From positions 109,810-173,809 of the forward strand of contig NZ_LWHO01000002.1 of NCBI RefSeq assembly GCF_001642025.1: 64,000 nucleotides of DNA. The letters run 5' to 3'. Source of the DNA: Cutibacterium namnetense (lineage in GTDB: Bacteria > Actinomycetota > Actinomycetes > Propionibacteriales > Propionibacteriaceae). Below the pieces are notes generated by a model. It was not told the origin of the DNA. It was given only the letters and a program-made list of their open reading frames with translations, and made no database searches. Positions 27,043 through 37,328 of the stretch are shown here, one piece after another (position 1 is the first letter of the stretch; each line of letters opens with the position of its first letter). Made by a program: the position numbers and the translations under genes.

Positions 27043-27912
27043 TCAATCTACTTTGAGGGATTCCCGGGCGTGATCTACCAGGGCCTGACGGGCTGAGTCA
27101 TTGATCGTGGCGGAGTTGAAGTACACCCCGAGGAAGTCAGTTTGGCCTGTGTTCACCACCACAACGTCAACGACATCGCCGCGCACTTGGGGCAGGTTGG
27201 GCAGCGAAACGTAGATCTCGCTGCGCTTCCACCACGCGGGATGACCATTGATAGTGAGGGCCGCCGAGTGAATTTCCTTCTCTCCCGTGTACCCCATGTA
27301 GTAGTCGGAGCTGGCGAAGCAATCCATCATCATCGATGCAGCCGTCTGAGGATCAGAGAATCCTTCGGCAACCGGCAGGCCACCGACCCCTGACACACTC
27401 ATCCACCCGGGATAGACGTCGTCGATCTGTGCTGACTGTCCGATGACCCATGGCAGGGTGAGGTTTTCCTGCCGCCAATTCGGTATGGACTCCACTGATA
27501 CGCCACCGCCATGCAAACGGTCGTCATTGGAATCCTGATTTCCCAGATGTTGGCCTTGCGGGCAGGTGACGGCAGAGGAACTGGCAGACGGGGTGGTCGA
27601 CTTCTCATTCCAGGCTGAGACCGTCGGAGATGACGAGTTGAGATCAGGCTGGGCGGTGTGATCTGAAGATGTGCCGCGATGCAAGGCGAATGCAGCGACG
27701 ACAGCGATGATGAGAATGACGATGATGATTACCCAGAGCCAACCAGAGCTGCGACCGCTGTCATGTCCCCGGCGTCCCTGTCCGCCGTGCTGCAGGGCAG
27801 GATCGGGGGATGTTGTAGTGCGGTCGGTCCACCGCTCACCATCAAACCAACGATAGCGATCCGGGGTGCCATCAGGATCTCGATACCACCCTGCCTGCGG
27901 ACCCGAAGCCAT
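27043..27912 (-). CDS. DUF2510-domain membrane protein, unknown function
   Basis: This 289-residue protein starts with a DUF2510 motif (GWYRDPDGTPDRYRWFDGERW, here residues 8-28), then a Gly/Ser/His-rich linker and one membrane span (WLWVIIIVILIIAVVAAF, about 59-76). A Ser/Thr-rich linker and an extracellular domain with two Cys follow. The family is common in actinobacteria and has no defined activity. It is divergent from the glutamine synthetase gene with only 69 bases between the starts, so promoters must overlap. Confidence 0.85.
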   Translation of the reverse strand: MASGPQAGWYRDPDGTPDRYRWFDGERWTDRTTTSPDPALQHGGQGRRGHDSGRSSGWLWVIIIVILIIAVVAAFALHRGTSSDHTAQPDLNSSSPTVSAWNEKSTTPSASSSAVTCPQGQHLGNQDSNDDRLHGGGVSVESIPNWRQENLTLPWVIGQSAQIDDVYPGWMSVSGVGGLPVAEGFSDPQTAASMMMDCFASSDYYMGYTGEKEIHSAALTINGHPAWWKRSEIYVSLPNLPQVRGDVVDVVVVNTGQTDFLGVYFNSATINDSARQALVDHARESLKVD

Positions 27913-27981
27913 GTCCGCAGTCTACCGAAGCCATTCCAACCTTGTTACCCGCTCGAAACATGCGACGGGCACACTGGAACG

Positions 27982-29316
27982 GTGAGCAGGCAGACTGAAT
28001 TCGTCCTGCGTTCCATGGAGGAACGCAACACCCGCTTCGTGAGGCTGTGGTTCACCGACGTGCTGGGATCCCTGAAATCCGTTGCCATCGCCCCGGCTGA
28101 AGTTGAGGGAGCTTTCGTTGAGGGTGTGGGTTTCGATGGCTCAGCTATCGAGGGGTACGCCCGCGTCTACGAGGCGGACATGGTGGCCCACCCCGATCCG
28201 GCCACCTTCCAAGTTCTGCCATGGCGTTCGGGCACCAGTACCGCCAGGATGTTCTGCGATATCACCAATCCTGACGGAACTGCCTCAGCGGCCGACCCCC
28301 GGCACGTCCTCAAGCGGACGATGGGTCGTGCCGGGGGAATGGGCTTTACCTTCTATGTCCATCCAGAGATCGAGTTCTATCTGCTCAATGATGAGCACCA
28401 TCCAGGGGAATCCCCGGTGGCACTGGACAACGGTGGCTACTTCGACCACACCACCCTGGGGGCGGGCACCGATTTCCGTCGCGACGCCATCAACGTCCTG
28501 GAGCAGATGGGTATCTCGGTAGAGTTCAGCCACCACGAGGCCGCTCCCGGACAGCACGAAATTGACCTTCGCTACGCTGATGCGTTGACGATGGCAGACA
28601 ACATCATGACCTTTCGGGTGGTCATCCGGGAGATCGCCTCCCTCAAAGGGATCAAAGCCACCTTCATGCCTAAGCCCTTTACTAATTATGCCGGGTCGGG
28701 AATGCACTCCCACGTCTCCCTCTTCGAGGGGGACACCAATGCCTTCTATGACGCAGCTGATGAGGCCCGCATGTCGCCAGTCGCTAAGTATTTCGTCGCC
28801 GGTCTTTTGCACCATGCCCCGGAGATCACCGCCGTGACGAATCAGTGGGTTAATTCCTATCGGCGGCTCTCCGGCGGAGGAGAAGCGCCCAACTATATTT
28901 GTTGGGGTCGCAATAACCGGTCGGCTTTAGTTCGTATTCCGATGTATAAGCCCGACAAGGCTTCCTCGGCTCGGGTGGAGTTGCGTTCCATCGATTCTGC
29001 TGCCAACCCCTATCTGGCCTATTCCTTGGTACTTGCTGCCGGTTTGGACGGCATCGAGAAGGAATTGCCACTTCCACAGGAGGCATCCGACGACGTTTGG
29101 CAGTTGTCAGCCCGAGAGCGTCACGCACTGGGTATCAAGCAGCTGCCACAAAGTCTGGGTGCTGCGATCCGCTGCATGGAGGAGTCCGAACTCGTGGCTG
29201 AGACCCTCGGCGAACATGTCTACGACTACTTCCTACGCAATAAGAGGGCGGAATTTGAGGAATACAACCGACAAGTCAGCCAGTTCGAGCTTGATCGTTA
29301 CCTGCCACACCTGTGA
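27982..29316 (+). CDS. glnA2: Glutamine synthetase, GlnA2-type (type I fold)
   Basis: This 444-residue enzyme of the glutamine synthetase family catalyses glutamate + NH3 + ATP to glutamine, or a related gamma-glutamylation. Start GTG 27982 (SRQTEFVLRSMEERNTR) sets the normal length; the frame is open further upstream into divergent DNA. Active-site motifs are GFDGSAIEGY, HPEIEFYLL, HHEAAPGQHE and FMPKPFTNYAGSGMHSH. At the position of the adenylylation Tyr, this protein reads DDVWQLSARE, so it is not expected to be controlled by GlnE. It precedes glnE in the usual actinobacterial glnA2-glnE order, although an opposite-strand gene lies between. Confidence 0.93.
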   Translation: MSRQTEFVLRSMEERNTRFVRLWFTDVLGSLKSVAIAPAEVEGAFVEGVGFDGSAIEGYARVYEADMVAHPDPATFQVLPWRSGTSTARMFCDITNPDGTASAADPRHVLKRTMGRAGGMGFTFYVHPEIEFYLLNDEHHPGESPVALDNGGYFDHTTLGAGTDFRRDAINVLEQMGISVEFSHHEAAPGQHEIDLRYADALTMADNIMTFRVVIREIASLKGIKATFMPKPFTNYAGSGMHSHVSLFEGDTNAFYDAADEARMSPVAKYFVAGLLHHAPEITAVTNQWVNSYRRLSGGGEAPNYICWGRNNRSALVRIPMYKPDKASSARVELRSIDSAANPYLAYSLVLAAGLDGIEKELPLPQEASDDVWQLSARERHALGIKQLPQSLGAAIRCMEESELVAETLGEHVYDYFLRNKRAEFEEYNRQVSQFELDRYLPHL

Positions 29317-29334
29317 ACGGCTAGGAGCTGACGT

Positions 29335-30132
29335 CTAGTCGCCAGCAAGAATGTCACGGAAAATCCCGGCCATATCAACGACTGGGAACACCCTAGCAAC
29401 GTCGTCGACGTGGGACCCAGACGCCTGAACCCGTCTTGCTGAGCGCACTTCTGCCCAGTGTGAGAAGCCGGTGGCCAATCGCAGGAAGGTCATAGGGTCG
29501 GTCTCGGCCACGTTGGGTGGGGTGCCCCGGTGGTGGCAGGGACCCGACTCGCTCGCCGCCAATTGAACTGCGCACGCAGGCGGTACCCGAAGCTCAATCG
29601 TGCGACCACCGTGGGTCTCATCGAGAACCGTCGACACGGTGCGGCAATTTTCAATAATCGCCACGGACGGAATATCGATGCCATCGTACAAGCCCATAGC
29701 GGCCATGGCGAGGAGAGTGGCCCGCAGATGGTCGGTCACGCGCACTGGTCCCACCAAAGAATCCACTGTTGTGGACGGTCCGGGGGTGGCGAGCAACACC
29801 GACTCCACTTCGTCTAGAAGACGCCGAGCCTGTCCGACAAGTCGGCTAGCCGTGTCGTCGGCAATCACCTCATCGCCGATGGTTGCCAAGGTATCGGTGG
29901 CTTTGCGACGCTCGTCGATCACCCGTGCCAGGGTCATCGGTCTGATGGTCGTCGGCGTCGTCACCGTCTGCAGGGTGTCGGTGAAAATCACCATGAGGTG
30001 GGCGATATGGTGACGGCCCCACAACTGAGTTTCGCCGAGGCCGCCCGTCTCAGGTTGAGGCAGCAGACACCGGGCAGTCGCTACCCACGTGGTCGCCAAT
30101 CGCCTTACGCCGCGTTCCGCGCGTGCTGTCAT
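29335..30132 (-). CDS. Sterol carrier family protein (actinobacterial, DinB-like N-terminus)
   Basis: This 265-residue cytoplasmic protein has an N-terminal helical half resembling maleylpyruvate isomerase/DinB-type bundles. The C-terminal half carries the block RVPPACAVQLA...HHRGTPPNVAETDPMTFLRLATG typical of bacterial sterol-carrier-family proteins in actinobacteria. I chose ATG 30132 because GAGGTGA lies six bases upstream; the frame extends to 30186. Biochemical role is unknown. It sits convergently between glnA2 and glnE. Confidence 0.75.
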   Translation of the reverse strand: MTARAERGVRRLATTWVATARCLLPQPETGGLGETQLWGRHHIAHLMVIFTDTLQTVTTPTTIRPMTLARVIDERRKATDTLATIGDEVIADDTASRLVGQARRLLDEVESVLLATPGPSTTVDSLVGPVRVTDHLRATLLAMAAMGLYDGIDIPSVAIIENCRTVSTVLDETHGGRTIELRVPPACAVQLAASESGPCHHRGTPPNVAETDPMTFLRLATGFSHWAEVRSARRVQASGSHVDDVARVFPVVDMAGIFRDILAGD

Positions 30133-30258
30133 GATCGTCACCTCAGCAAGACTAGGAGTACCGGGTTGCACGGACGGTACACCCATTCGACGCTGACGTG
30201 ACGACTGGGCAACACGTCAGTGCCCCGTCAGCTAATGTGCCCTGAGGGGGTGGTCGCG

Positions 30259-33210
30259 GTGAATCGCAAGCCGAGCGTCATGATGGACCTACTGCGTTTG
30301 GGAGTGATGGATACTGATGCGGCCTTGGCTGACCATCACCGAATCGCGGAGGCTATAGGGGCTGACCCAAGCCGACTGGCGGAATGGGAGCATCACCTCG
30401 AGACTTGTTGTGATCCTGACCTAGCCCTCACCGCCCTTGCCGATCTTGCACAGGAAGCCGCGCAGCGCGTCGGTGAATTGCTTAGTCATGACGCTTCCGC
30501 CTGTCGGTTGGTTCGACTCTTAGGCGCATCGAGCGAACTGGGTCGCCACCTCATTACCCACGCCGATGTGCTTGAGGAGATCACCCGTGATCCGGTCCGC
30601 CTCAGCCGTGACGAGATCTGTGACGATCTGCTTGAGGTCGTAGGTGCCCATCGAGAAGGTGAGTTTATGGTCGCCGAAGCGCCGATCGGCCCAGCATCAG
30701 ACCGGCTGAGGCTGGCGAATCGGCGTCACTTGGTGCGGATTGCCTCGCGAGATGTTAGCGCTGACGACCCAACCGAGATCATTGAAGATATTGCTGCTGA
30801 ACTAGCCGATTTGGCTGACGCCATTATCACTGCGGCCCTGGCTTTGGCCCGGGCCGACTGCCCGGATCACGCCGATGCGCGATTGGCCATTATCGCGATG
30901 GGAAAGTGCGGGGCTCAGGAACTCAACTACATTTCTGACGTCGACGTCATCTATGTTGCTGAACCGGCCAAGGACGGTGTCTCAAGCGCCAGCGCGGTGA
31001 GTATTGCGACGAAGCTGGCTGCCTTGGTGGCGAGAATATGCTCGGCCCATTCGGGGGCTGGATCAATCTGGCAGGTAGACGCTGCGCTGCGTCCGGAGGG
31101 CCATGCCGGGCCGTTGGTGCGGACCATGGATTCAATGCGTACCTACTACGAGAAATGGGCGAAGAACTGGGAGTTTCAAGCCCTGCTTAAGGCCCGTCCG
31201 ATGGCTGGCGATATCGACTTGGGTCAGCGATTTGTTGAGATGGTCTCCCCGATGGTGTGGCAGGTGGGAGAGGCCGAGGGATTCGTACCAGAGACCCGCG
31301 CGATGCGCACCAGAGTCGTCAGTCTGATCGCGGCCAAGGACAAAGGCCGCGAAATCAAGCTTGGTGCCGGGGGATTGAGGGACGTCGAATTCACCGCGCA
31401 ACTATTGCAGTTGGTGCACGGGCGCCAAGACGAGTCGCTGAGGGTGCGTGCTACCTTGCCGGCCTTGCGAGCTCTTGCTGCGGGCGGGTACATCTCGCGA
31501 GGCGCAGCTGAACGTCTTAAGGAGGCATACCGGTTAGAGCGCGTCATGGAACATCGCGTGCAGATGTTCCGGCTGCGACGCACCCATCTGCTCCCAGACG
31601 ACGAGGACGGTTTACGTCGTCTAGCACGTGCGGTCGGTCTGCACACCGCAGACGAGGTCTGCGGGGTTTGGACGGCGACGTCGAAGGAAGTACTGCGAGC
31701 CCACGGCCAGGTGTTCTACTCGCCGGTGGTCGAGGCAGTAGCGCGCATTCCCACCCAGGATCTGCGGATGAGCGCGGAGGCTGCGAGGGTGCGTCTAAAC
31801 GCGCTGGGATTCCACGACGAGGACGCTGGCCTGCGTCATATCGAGGCGCTCACCACTGGCACCAGCCGGGCGGTACGTATTCAGACCGCGCTCATGCCGG
31901 CCATGCTCGCGTGGCTGGCTGACGGCCCCAGCCCAGACCATGGGTTGCTGGCTTTTCGCCAAGTATCTGAGGCGCTGGGGGAGTCCCCGTGGTACCTCAG
32001 AGCCCTGCGTGACGAAGGAGCGATGGCTCAGCGGCTAGCGGTGGTGTTGTCGACGTCGAGGTATGCCGTCGATGTGTTGACCCGCGCGCCGGAGACCGTC
32101 CAGGTGCTCGTCGATGAGGATCTCACTCCGCTGAGCCGGGAGGACCTCACCCGACAAATGAATGCTGTGGCGCGCCGTCACCATGACGTCGAGGAGGCAG
32201 TCGGGGCGATCCGGGCAATGCGGCGTCGTGAGCTTTTCCGGATCCTTGTCGCCGATATCCTCGACGCCACAGACATTCTGCGTATAGGCCAAGCCTTGAC
32301 CGACCTCACCGGAGCGACCATCGATGCGGCCTTGACCGCAGTGTCGCGGGGAATCGAGGACGCCCCACCGATCGGAATCGTCGCGATGGGCCGCTGGGGT
32401 GGTGGAGAACTGTCCTATGGTTCCGATGCTGATTGTCTGTTCGTCGTCGGGGATGGGCCGGGAGCCAATGAGAAGGCGCTGAAAATCGTCACCAAATTAC
32501 GCAACTTACTCGCCAAGCACGGGGCGGATCCCGCTGTGGTTTTGGACGCTAATCTGCGCCCGGAAGGACGGTCCGGTCCGATGGTACGGAGCCTGGAAAG
32601 CTATCGGAAATACTACGGACAGTGGTCAAGTACCTGGGAATCCCAGGCTTTGCTGCGGGCTAGCCATGGTGCCGGGGACCGGGGGCTGACGACCGAACTG
32701 CTGGAATGCGTCGATCACGTGCGTTACCCAGCTGACGGTCTGACGGGAAGCCAGCTGGCTGAAATTCGCAAGCTCAAGGCGCGGATGGAATCGGAGCGGA
32801 TTCCTCGCGGAGTGGACCCCAAGCGGCACCTCAAGCTGGGGCCCGGAGGACTATCCGATATCGAGTGGACAGCCCAAGTTATTCAATTGCAGCATGCCGG
32901 CCACGAGCCGGCGCTACGCACCACCTCGACGGTTGAGGCCCTCGACGCCGCGTTGGCGGCTGGTCACATTGACGAGGGCCAGCATGCCGAACTGTGTGAT
33001 TCCTGGTTGGCGGCGAGTCGATTGCGTAACGCGATCATGGTGGTGCGGGGCCGTCCGAGCGACGTTATTCCTTCGGACTCAACGGATCTCGACGTCATCG
33101 CTAGGACCCTGGGAATGGGTCGAGGAGCATCTGAGCGCCTCGTCGAGGATCATTTGCGGCATGGTCGACGCACATCAAGGGTTGTCGACGAGGTGTGTTG
33201 GAATCAGTGA
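30259..33210 (+). CDS. glnE: GlnE, bifunctional glutamine synthetase adenylyltransferase/adenylyl-removing enzyme
   Basis: GlnE adds and removes AMP on a Tyr of glutamine synthetase in response to nitrogen status; 983 residues. It contains two nucleotidyltransferase domains with the diagnostic motifs GKCGAQELNYISDVDVIY (about residue 215, de-adenylylase half) and GRWGGGELSYGSDADCLF (about 711, adenylylase half). GTG 30259 follows GAGGGGG; the frame opens at 30220. Its target here is probably the glnA product encoded 2.6 kb downstream, which carries the Tyr. The 3' end overlaps the convergent exporter gene by seven bases. Confidence 0.97.
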   Translation: MNRKPSVMMDLLRLGVMDTDAALADHHRIAEAIGADPSRLAEWEHHLETCCDPDLALTALADLAQEAAQRVGELLSHDASACRLVRLLGASSELGRHLITHADVLEEITRDPVRLSRDEICDDLLEVVGAHREGEFMVAEAPIGPASDRLRLANRRHLVRIASRDVSADDPTEIIEDIAAELADLADAIITAALALARADCPDHADARLAIIAMGKCGAQELNYISDVDVIYVAEPAKDGVSSASAVSIATKLAALVARICSAHSGAGSIWQVDAALRPEGHAGPLVRTMDSMRTYYEKWAKNWEFQALLKARPMAGDIDLGQRFVEMVSPMVWQVGEAEGFVPETRAMRTRVVSLIAAKDKGREIKLGAGGLRDVEFTAQLLQLVHGRQDESLRVRATLPALRALAAGGYISRGAAERLKEAYRLERVMEHRVQMFRLRRTHLLPDDEDGLRRLARAVGLHTADEVCGVWTATSKEVLRAHGQVFYSPVVEAVARIPTQDLRMSAEAARVRLNALGFHDEDAGLRHIEALTTGTSRAVRIQTALMPAMLAWLADGPSPDHGLLAFRQVSEALGESPWYLRALRDEGAMAQRLAVVLSTSRYAVDVLTRAPETVQVLVDEDLTPLSREDLTRQMNAVARRHHDVEEAVGAIRAMRRRELFRILVADILDATDILRIGQALTDLTGATIDAALTAVSRGIEDAPPIGIVAMGRWGGGELSYGSDADCLFVVGDGPGANEKALKIVTKLRNLLAKHGADPAVVLDANLRPEGRSGPMVRSLESYRKYYGQWSSTWESQALLRASHGAGDRGLTTELLECVDHVRYPADGLTGSQLAEIRKLKARMESERIPRGVDPKRHLKLGPGGLSDIEWTAQVIQLQHAGHEPALRTTSTVEALDAALAAGHIDEGQHAELCDSWLAASRLRNAIMVVRGRPSDVIPSDSTDLDVIARTLGMGRGASERLVEDHLRHGRRTSRVVDEVCWNQ

Positions 33211-34526
33211 TCCTCCTCGGAGAATTTGAACGCGTGGGGGCTGGGGACTGGTAGGTTTCGGGCCCATGCCGGATCCGTACACATTCGTGCTATCGCCAAT
33301 CCGCATGCGATGAGGATGACGGTGAGGACTGCATCGACGCCGAAGGTCAGTGCCTTCGTCATGTCCTGTGCATTGAGCCAGTAAACAGTGCGGTACATCG
33401 AGGCGCCAGGGACCATGATGACGCAGGCCGGAACTGTCAATGTGATGCGTGGCAACTTGGTTCGGGCAGATAGCGGACCGGCGAGAAACCCAATGACGAT
33501 GCCACCGACCCCAGCTGCCAACTGGGCCGGAAGGTTGACGTTAATCAGGGCAAGGCGGCACAGATTCCCACAAGCTCCCAGAGCTGCAGCCCATGCGACC
33601 GTGCGCGGTGAGGAATTGAAGATGGTGGCGAACCCGGCAACTCCGCATGCTGTTGCTATCGCATAGGCAAACCACGCCCAGGGGTACGGGAAGACCGTCT
33701 GAGCAGGCAGCGGTTGCAGGCCGGTAGCTGCTGAAAACACCCAGGCAGACATAGTGGCGGCAAGGATGAGACCGAGGGAATAGGTCGCTCGACTTAAACC
33801 CGCGGTGAAGTCCATGCGAACCATGTCAAGGATCGAAGTGATCATGGGGAAGCCTGGTACAAGGAACAGCAGAGAGGCGACGTAGCCGGGGCCGTGGATG
33901 GTGTGCAGACCCGTGTTGGTCAGCAAATCTGCCAGCATGAGGTAGACCAAACAGGCTGCGGCCGAGGCCAGCGCTGCGACTCCAAATTGATTGAGCCAGC
34001 GACGGTTGAGACGGCCGCGTACAAACTGGCCGATGGACGCCGCCGTGAGTACTACGAGGGAGTCAGCCAGCGAGAACTTATTGAGGATGGCGAATCCAGC
34101 GCACGCGACGCCGCCGGCGAGAACTGTCTGCCATTCCGCCCACTGGGGGCGCACTGTTCGTGAAATGTAATCCAATTGTGATTCCAGCTCGCGCCCGGTC
34201 GTGCCAGCCGGCAGGTTATGGGCAAGGTCTTCAAGGGCGGCGATACGCGAGGAATCGACGCGGGCCCGGTAGACCTCACGTGCAACAGTGCGGAAGTTGT
34301 CCCCACGGTGGGCAGTTGCAGTGATCTCGGTGAGGCTGACAGTGGCATCGAGTCGGTCAATGCCCAGGGCAAGTCCGGCATCAGACATGGCCCTTTTCAC
34401 TCGATAGGAGCCGGTGCCAGACGACAGCAGCATTGATCCCAGCCGAATGACCGCTTCGGTGTCATTAACGAATTCGCGGTCATGACGGATGTCATCTCGG
34501 TAATCTTGGTGATCAGTGCATGTCAC
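33204..34526 (-). CDS. Threonine/serine exporter (ThrE) family membrane protein
   Basis: This 440-residue protein has a cytoplasmic N-terminal domain of about 140 residues (RLGSMLLSSGTGSYRVKRAM, ATVSLTEITAT) and about ten hydrophobic segments. This matches the ThrE layout, in which ThrE_1 and ThrE_2 regions are fused. It would export Thr/Ser or related small amino acids. GTG 34526 follows GAGGG closely. It lies six bases after the NIF3 gene, so the two are probably co-transcribed. Confidence 0.87.
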   Translation of the reverse strand: MTCTDHQDYRDDIRHDREFVNDTEAVIRLGSMLLSSGTGSYRVKRAMSDAGLALGIDRLDATVSLTEITATAHRGDNFRTVAREVYRARVDSSRIAALEDLAHNLPAGTTGRELESQLDYISRTVRPQWAEWQTVLAGGVACAGFAILNKFSLADSLVVLTAASIGQFVRGRLNRRWLNQFGVAALASAAACLVYLMLADLLTNTGLHTIHGPGYVASLLFLVPGFPMITSILDMVRMDFTAGLSRATYSLGLILAATMSAWVFSAATGLQPLPAQTVFPYPWAWFAYAIATACGVAGFATIFNSSPRTVAWAAALGACGNLCRLALINVNLPAQLAAGVGGIVIGFLAGPLSARTKLPRITLTVPACVIMVPGASMYRTVYWLNAQDMTKALTFGVDAVLTVILIACGLAIARMCTDPAWARNLPVPSPHAFKFSEEDH

Positions 34527-34532
34527 GTCCCT

Positions 34533-35708
34533 CTATTGTGCCACTGCCGCTCCAATGGTCCATGGATCAGTTCGGATACCTAGATCCTGGCAGGGCAGCC
34601 CTAGCTCGTCATGGAGGCGACGCGCAACGTCAGCGCACCAAACAGACTCAGATGCCCAATGGGCGGTGTCGATGAGGGCAGGTCCGCCAGCACGAAGATG
34701 CTCGTCAGCAGGGTGGTGTCGCAGGTCACTGGTGAGGTAGACGTCAGCACCGCTGGCTGCTGCGGCGTCAAGGAGAGAGTCTCCGGCACCAGAGCAGAGA
34801 GCGACTGTGGTGATGGGCTGGTCCGGGTTACCTGCAGCTCGCACTCCCCACACAGTCTGGGGGAGCCGCTCGGACACGCGTTGGGTAAAGCTGCGGAGGG
34901 TCATGGGCTCGTCGAGGTGGCCTACGCGTCCGATTCCCGGCGTGACGGGACCAGGCCGGGAACCAGAGTCGATGGTCTTCACGTCGTAGGCAGGCACTTC
35001 ATAGGGGTGAGCATCAACGAGGGCCTTGCGTACCGTGGAGCGCGCTAAAGTCGGCGCGACGACGTGAATGCGCACTTCCTCGACGGTTTCAATCTGGTTG
35101 GTGGTACCGACAACGGGATGAGATCCGGTAAGGGGTCGAAACTGGCCACGCCCCAATGTTTCGAAACTGCACTGGTCATAGCCGTCGAACTGGCCTGCCC
35201 CCGCCTTGAACAGAGCATTGCGCACTGCCTCGACGGAGTCGACCGGTACTTGAATTCCCCATAGATCGACCGGTTGCGCGACGGGTTCCAGGGGACACTC
35301 GACGACCACCCCCAGCACCTGAGCGAGTACATCGTTGACACCGCCGACTGCGGCGTCGGCGTTGGTGTGGGCGCTCATGAGGGCGATGCGGTGACGAATA
35401 AGCCGATGAACGATGCGTCCCTTGGGCGTATCCGCCGCTACCGACGTGGTGCCACGCATCAGAAGAGGATGGTGGACCACGAGCATATCGGCGTGGGCCT
35501 CGATGGCAGCATCAACGACGGCGTCAGTGGCCTCCAGAGCGCAAGCGATCCGCCCGACGGCCTCGTCGGGATCCCCGCACACCAGACCGGGCGCGTCCCA
35601 CGACTCGGCCAGGGACGGGGGATACCACCGATCCAGAATGCTGCGCACCTGACCGACGGTGATCATGCCGGATTGCGGAGTAGATAGGTGAGAGGAATGG
35701 TCTGCCAT
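34533..35708 (-). CDS. NIF3-like metal-binding protein (YqfO/DUF34 family)
   Basis: This 391-residue protein has the NIF3 dinuclear metal site split over the ends. MLVVHHPLLMRG and SAHTNADAAVGGVNDVLA are in the N-terminal half, and DLRHHPADEHLRAG and DTAHWASE in the C-terminal half. The middle insertion (about 190-290) is the PII/CutA-like domain found in long NIF3 proteins. ATG 35708 is preferred; the frame opens at 35753. The function is unsettled in the family; GTP cyclohydrolase-like and metal-chaperone roles have been suggested. It is the first gene of a pair with the ThrE-type exporter. Confidence 0.9.
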   Translation of the reverse strand: MADHSSHLSTPQSGMITVGQVRSILDRWYPPSLAESWDAPGLVCGDPDEAVGRIACALEATDAVVDAAIEAHADMLVVHHPLLMRGTTSVAADTPKGRIVHRLIRHRIALMSAHTNADAAVGGVNDVLAQVLGVVVECPLEPVAQPVDLWGIQVPVDSVEAVRNALFKAGAGQFDGYDQCSFETLGRGQFRPLTGSHPVVGTTNQIETVEEVRIHVVAPTLARSTVRKALVDAHPYEVPAYDVKTIDSGSRPGPVTPGIGRVGHLDEPMTLRSFTQRVSERLPQTVWGVRAAGNPDQPITTVALCSGAGDSLLDAAAASGADVYLTSDLRHHPADEHLRAGGPALIDTAHWASESVWCADVARRLHDELGLPCQDLGIRTDPWTIGAAVAQ

Positions 35709-35751
35709 GGCTTCACGGTAGCGTGCTGACGCTTCGATGAAGAGTAGGCCC

Positions 35752-35783
35752 ACAAGGGGCGCAACCGTAGCTGCGCCCCTTGT
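35752..35783 (-). terminator. Hairpin terminator after glnA
   Basis: A perfect 12-bp inverted repeat (ACAAGGGGCGCA / TGCGCCCCTTGT) with an 8-base loop lies just after the glnA stop. It lacks a strong T-run, but its position suits transcription termination between glnA and the NIF3 gene. Confidence 0.75.
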
Positions 35784-35795
35784 AAGTGGATCGAC

Positions 35796-37217
35796 TCAGA
35801 TGTCGTAGTACAGATCGAACTCGTAAGGATGCGGACGCTGCTGCAGGGCAGCCAGATCGCCACGCTTGAGCTCAATCCACGTCTCGATGAGGTCCGGGGT
35901 GAACACATCACCGGCGAGGAGGAACTCGTGGTCGGCCTCGAGGCTGTCGAGAACGGCGCCGAGGCTGCCTGGCACATGATCCATAGCGGCATGCTCCTCG
36001 GGCGGGAGCTCGTAAATGTCCTTGTCGACCGGGGCCGGCGGCTCGATCTTGTTTTGGATGCCGTCCAGACCGGCCAGCAGTAGGGCTGCAAAGGCCATGT
36101 AGGGGTTGGCTGACGGATCCGGGCAACGGAACTCGACGCGCTTAGCTTTCGGGTTCGGGCCAGTGATGGGAATACGCATGCAGGCGGAACGGTTGCGCTG
36201 GGAGTACACCAGATTGACTGGGGCCTCAAAGCCCGGCACCAGGCGGTGGTATGAGTTGGTGGAAGGGTTGGTGAAGGCCAGCAGCGACGGTGCGTGCTTG
36301 AGGATACCGCCGATGTAGTAGCGGGCCATGTCAGAGAGCTGGGCGTACCCGGACTCGTCGAAGAACAGCGGCTCGCCGCCCTTCCAGATCGAAGAGTGAA
36401 CGTGCATACCTGAGCCGTTGTCTCCGAAGATTGGCTTCGGCATGAAAGTGGCCGTCTTGCCGTGTTGCCAGGCGACGTTTTTGACGATGTACTTAAATTT
36501 CATGACGTCATCGGCGCTGCGCGACAGGGTGTCAAAACGCCAGTTGATCTCGGCCTGACCTGCTGTACCGACCTCATGGTGGGCGCGCTCGACCTTCATG
36601 CCAAGGCCCTCCATGATGGTGACGATTTCGTCACGCAGATCACCAAAGTGGTCGGTCGGGGCGACTGGGAAATACCCACCTTTGTACTTCACTTTGTATC
36701 CGCGGTTGCCGCCATCCTCGGTACGTCCGGTGTTCCACGCTCCAGCCTCGGAGTCGATGGAGTAGTACGAGGTGTTCTGACGGGTGTCGAAGCGAATGTC
36801 GTCGAAAACGTAAAACTCAGCTTCGGGTGCGAAGAAGGCAGTATCGCCGATCCCGGTAGATGCGAGGTAGGCCTCGGCCTTACGTGCGATGTTGCGCGGA
36901 TCGCGGCTGTAGGCCTCCTTCGTGATGGGGTCGTGGACGTTGAAGTTCACGATGAGGGTCTTGCGTTCGCGGAAAGGATCGACCCAGGCGGTCGTCGGAT
37001 CGGGCAGTAGGGCCATGTCCGACTCGTTAATCTTCTGGAAGCCCCGAATTGAGGATCCATCGAAGGCCAGACCATTCTCGTACTGGTCCTTGTCGAACTC
37101 TCGGGCGGGCACGGTGAAGTGCTGCATGATACCGATGAGGTCACAGAAGCGGACATCGATCATCTCGATACCCTCCTTCTTGACATAGGCAAGCAGGTCG
37201 TCGGGACCTTCGAACAT
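35796..37217 (-). CDS. glnA: Glutamine synthetase type I (GlnA1), adenylylatable
   Basis: This is the main ammonia-assimilating enzyme, 473 residues, dodecameric in its family. ATG 37217 has GGAGG four bases upstream; the open frame further upstream is not needed. Motifs are [50 protein letters not shown] and [10 protein letters not shown]. The regulatory Tyr is present in [10 protein letters not shown] (about Tyr402), the site modified by GlnE, which is encoded nearby. It is divergent from the RDD gene (111 bases) and ends at a strong hairpin. Confidence 0.98.
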   Translation of the reverse strand: MFEGPDDLLAYVKKEGIEMIDVRFCDLIGIMQHFTVPAREFDKDQYENGLAFDGSSIRGFQKINESDMALLPDPTTAWVDPFRERKTLIVNFNVHDPITKEAYSRDPRNIARKAEAYLASTGIGDTAFFAPEAEFYVFDDIRFDTRQNTSYYSIDSEAGAWNTGRTEDGGNRGYKVKYKGGYFPVAPTDHFGDLRDEIVTIMEGLGMKVERAHHEVGTAGQAEINWRFDTLSRSADDVMKFKYIVKNVAWQHGKTATFMPKPIFGDNGSGMHVHSSIWKGGEPLFFDESGYAQLSDMARYYIGGILKHAPSLLAFTNPSTNSYHRLVPGFEAPVNLVYSQRNRSACMRIPITGPNPKAKRVEFRCPDPSANPYMAFAALLLAGLDGIQNKIEPPAPVDKDIYELPPEEHAAMDHVPGSLGAVLDSLEADHEFLLAGDVFTPDLIETWIELKRGDLAALQQRPHPYEFDLYYDI

Positions 37218-37328
37218 CTTTCCTCCATCAACATGGCTGGTGATGTATTCACGGTAGTTCGCGCGGGTTGCTCGCCCGTCACCGTTATGTTTCGAGCGTG
37301 TAACAGGTCGTGTCGTAGGATTCACCAG

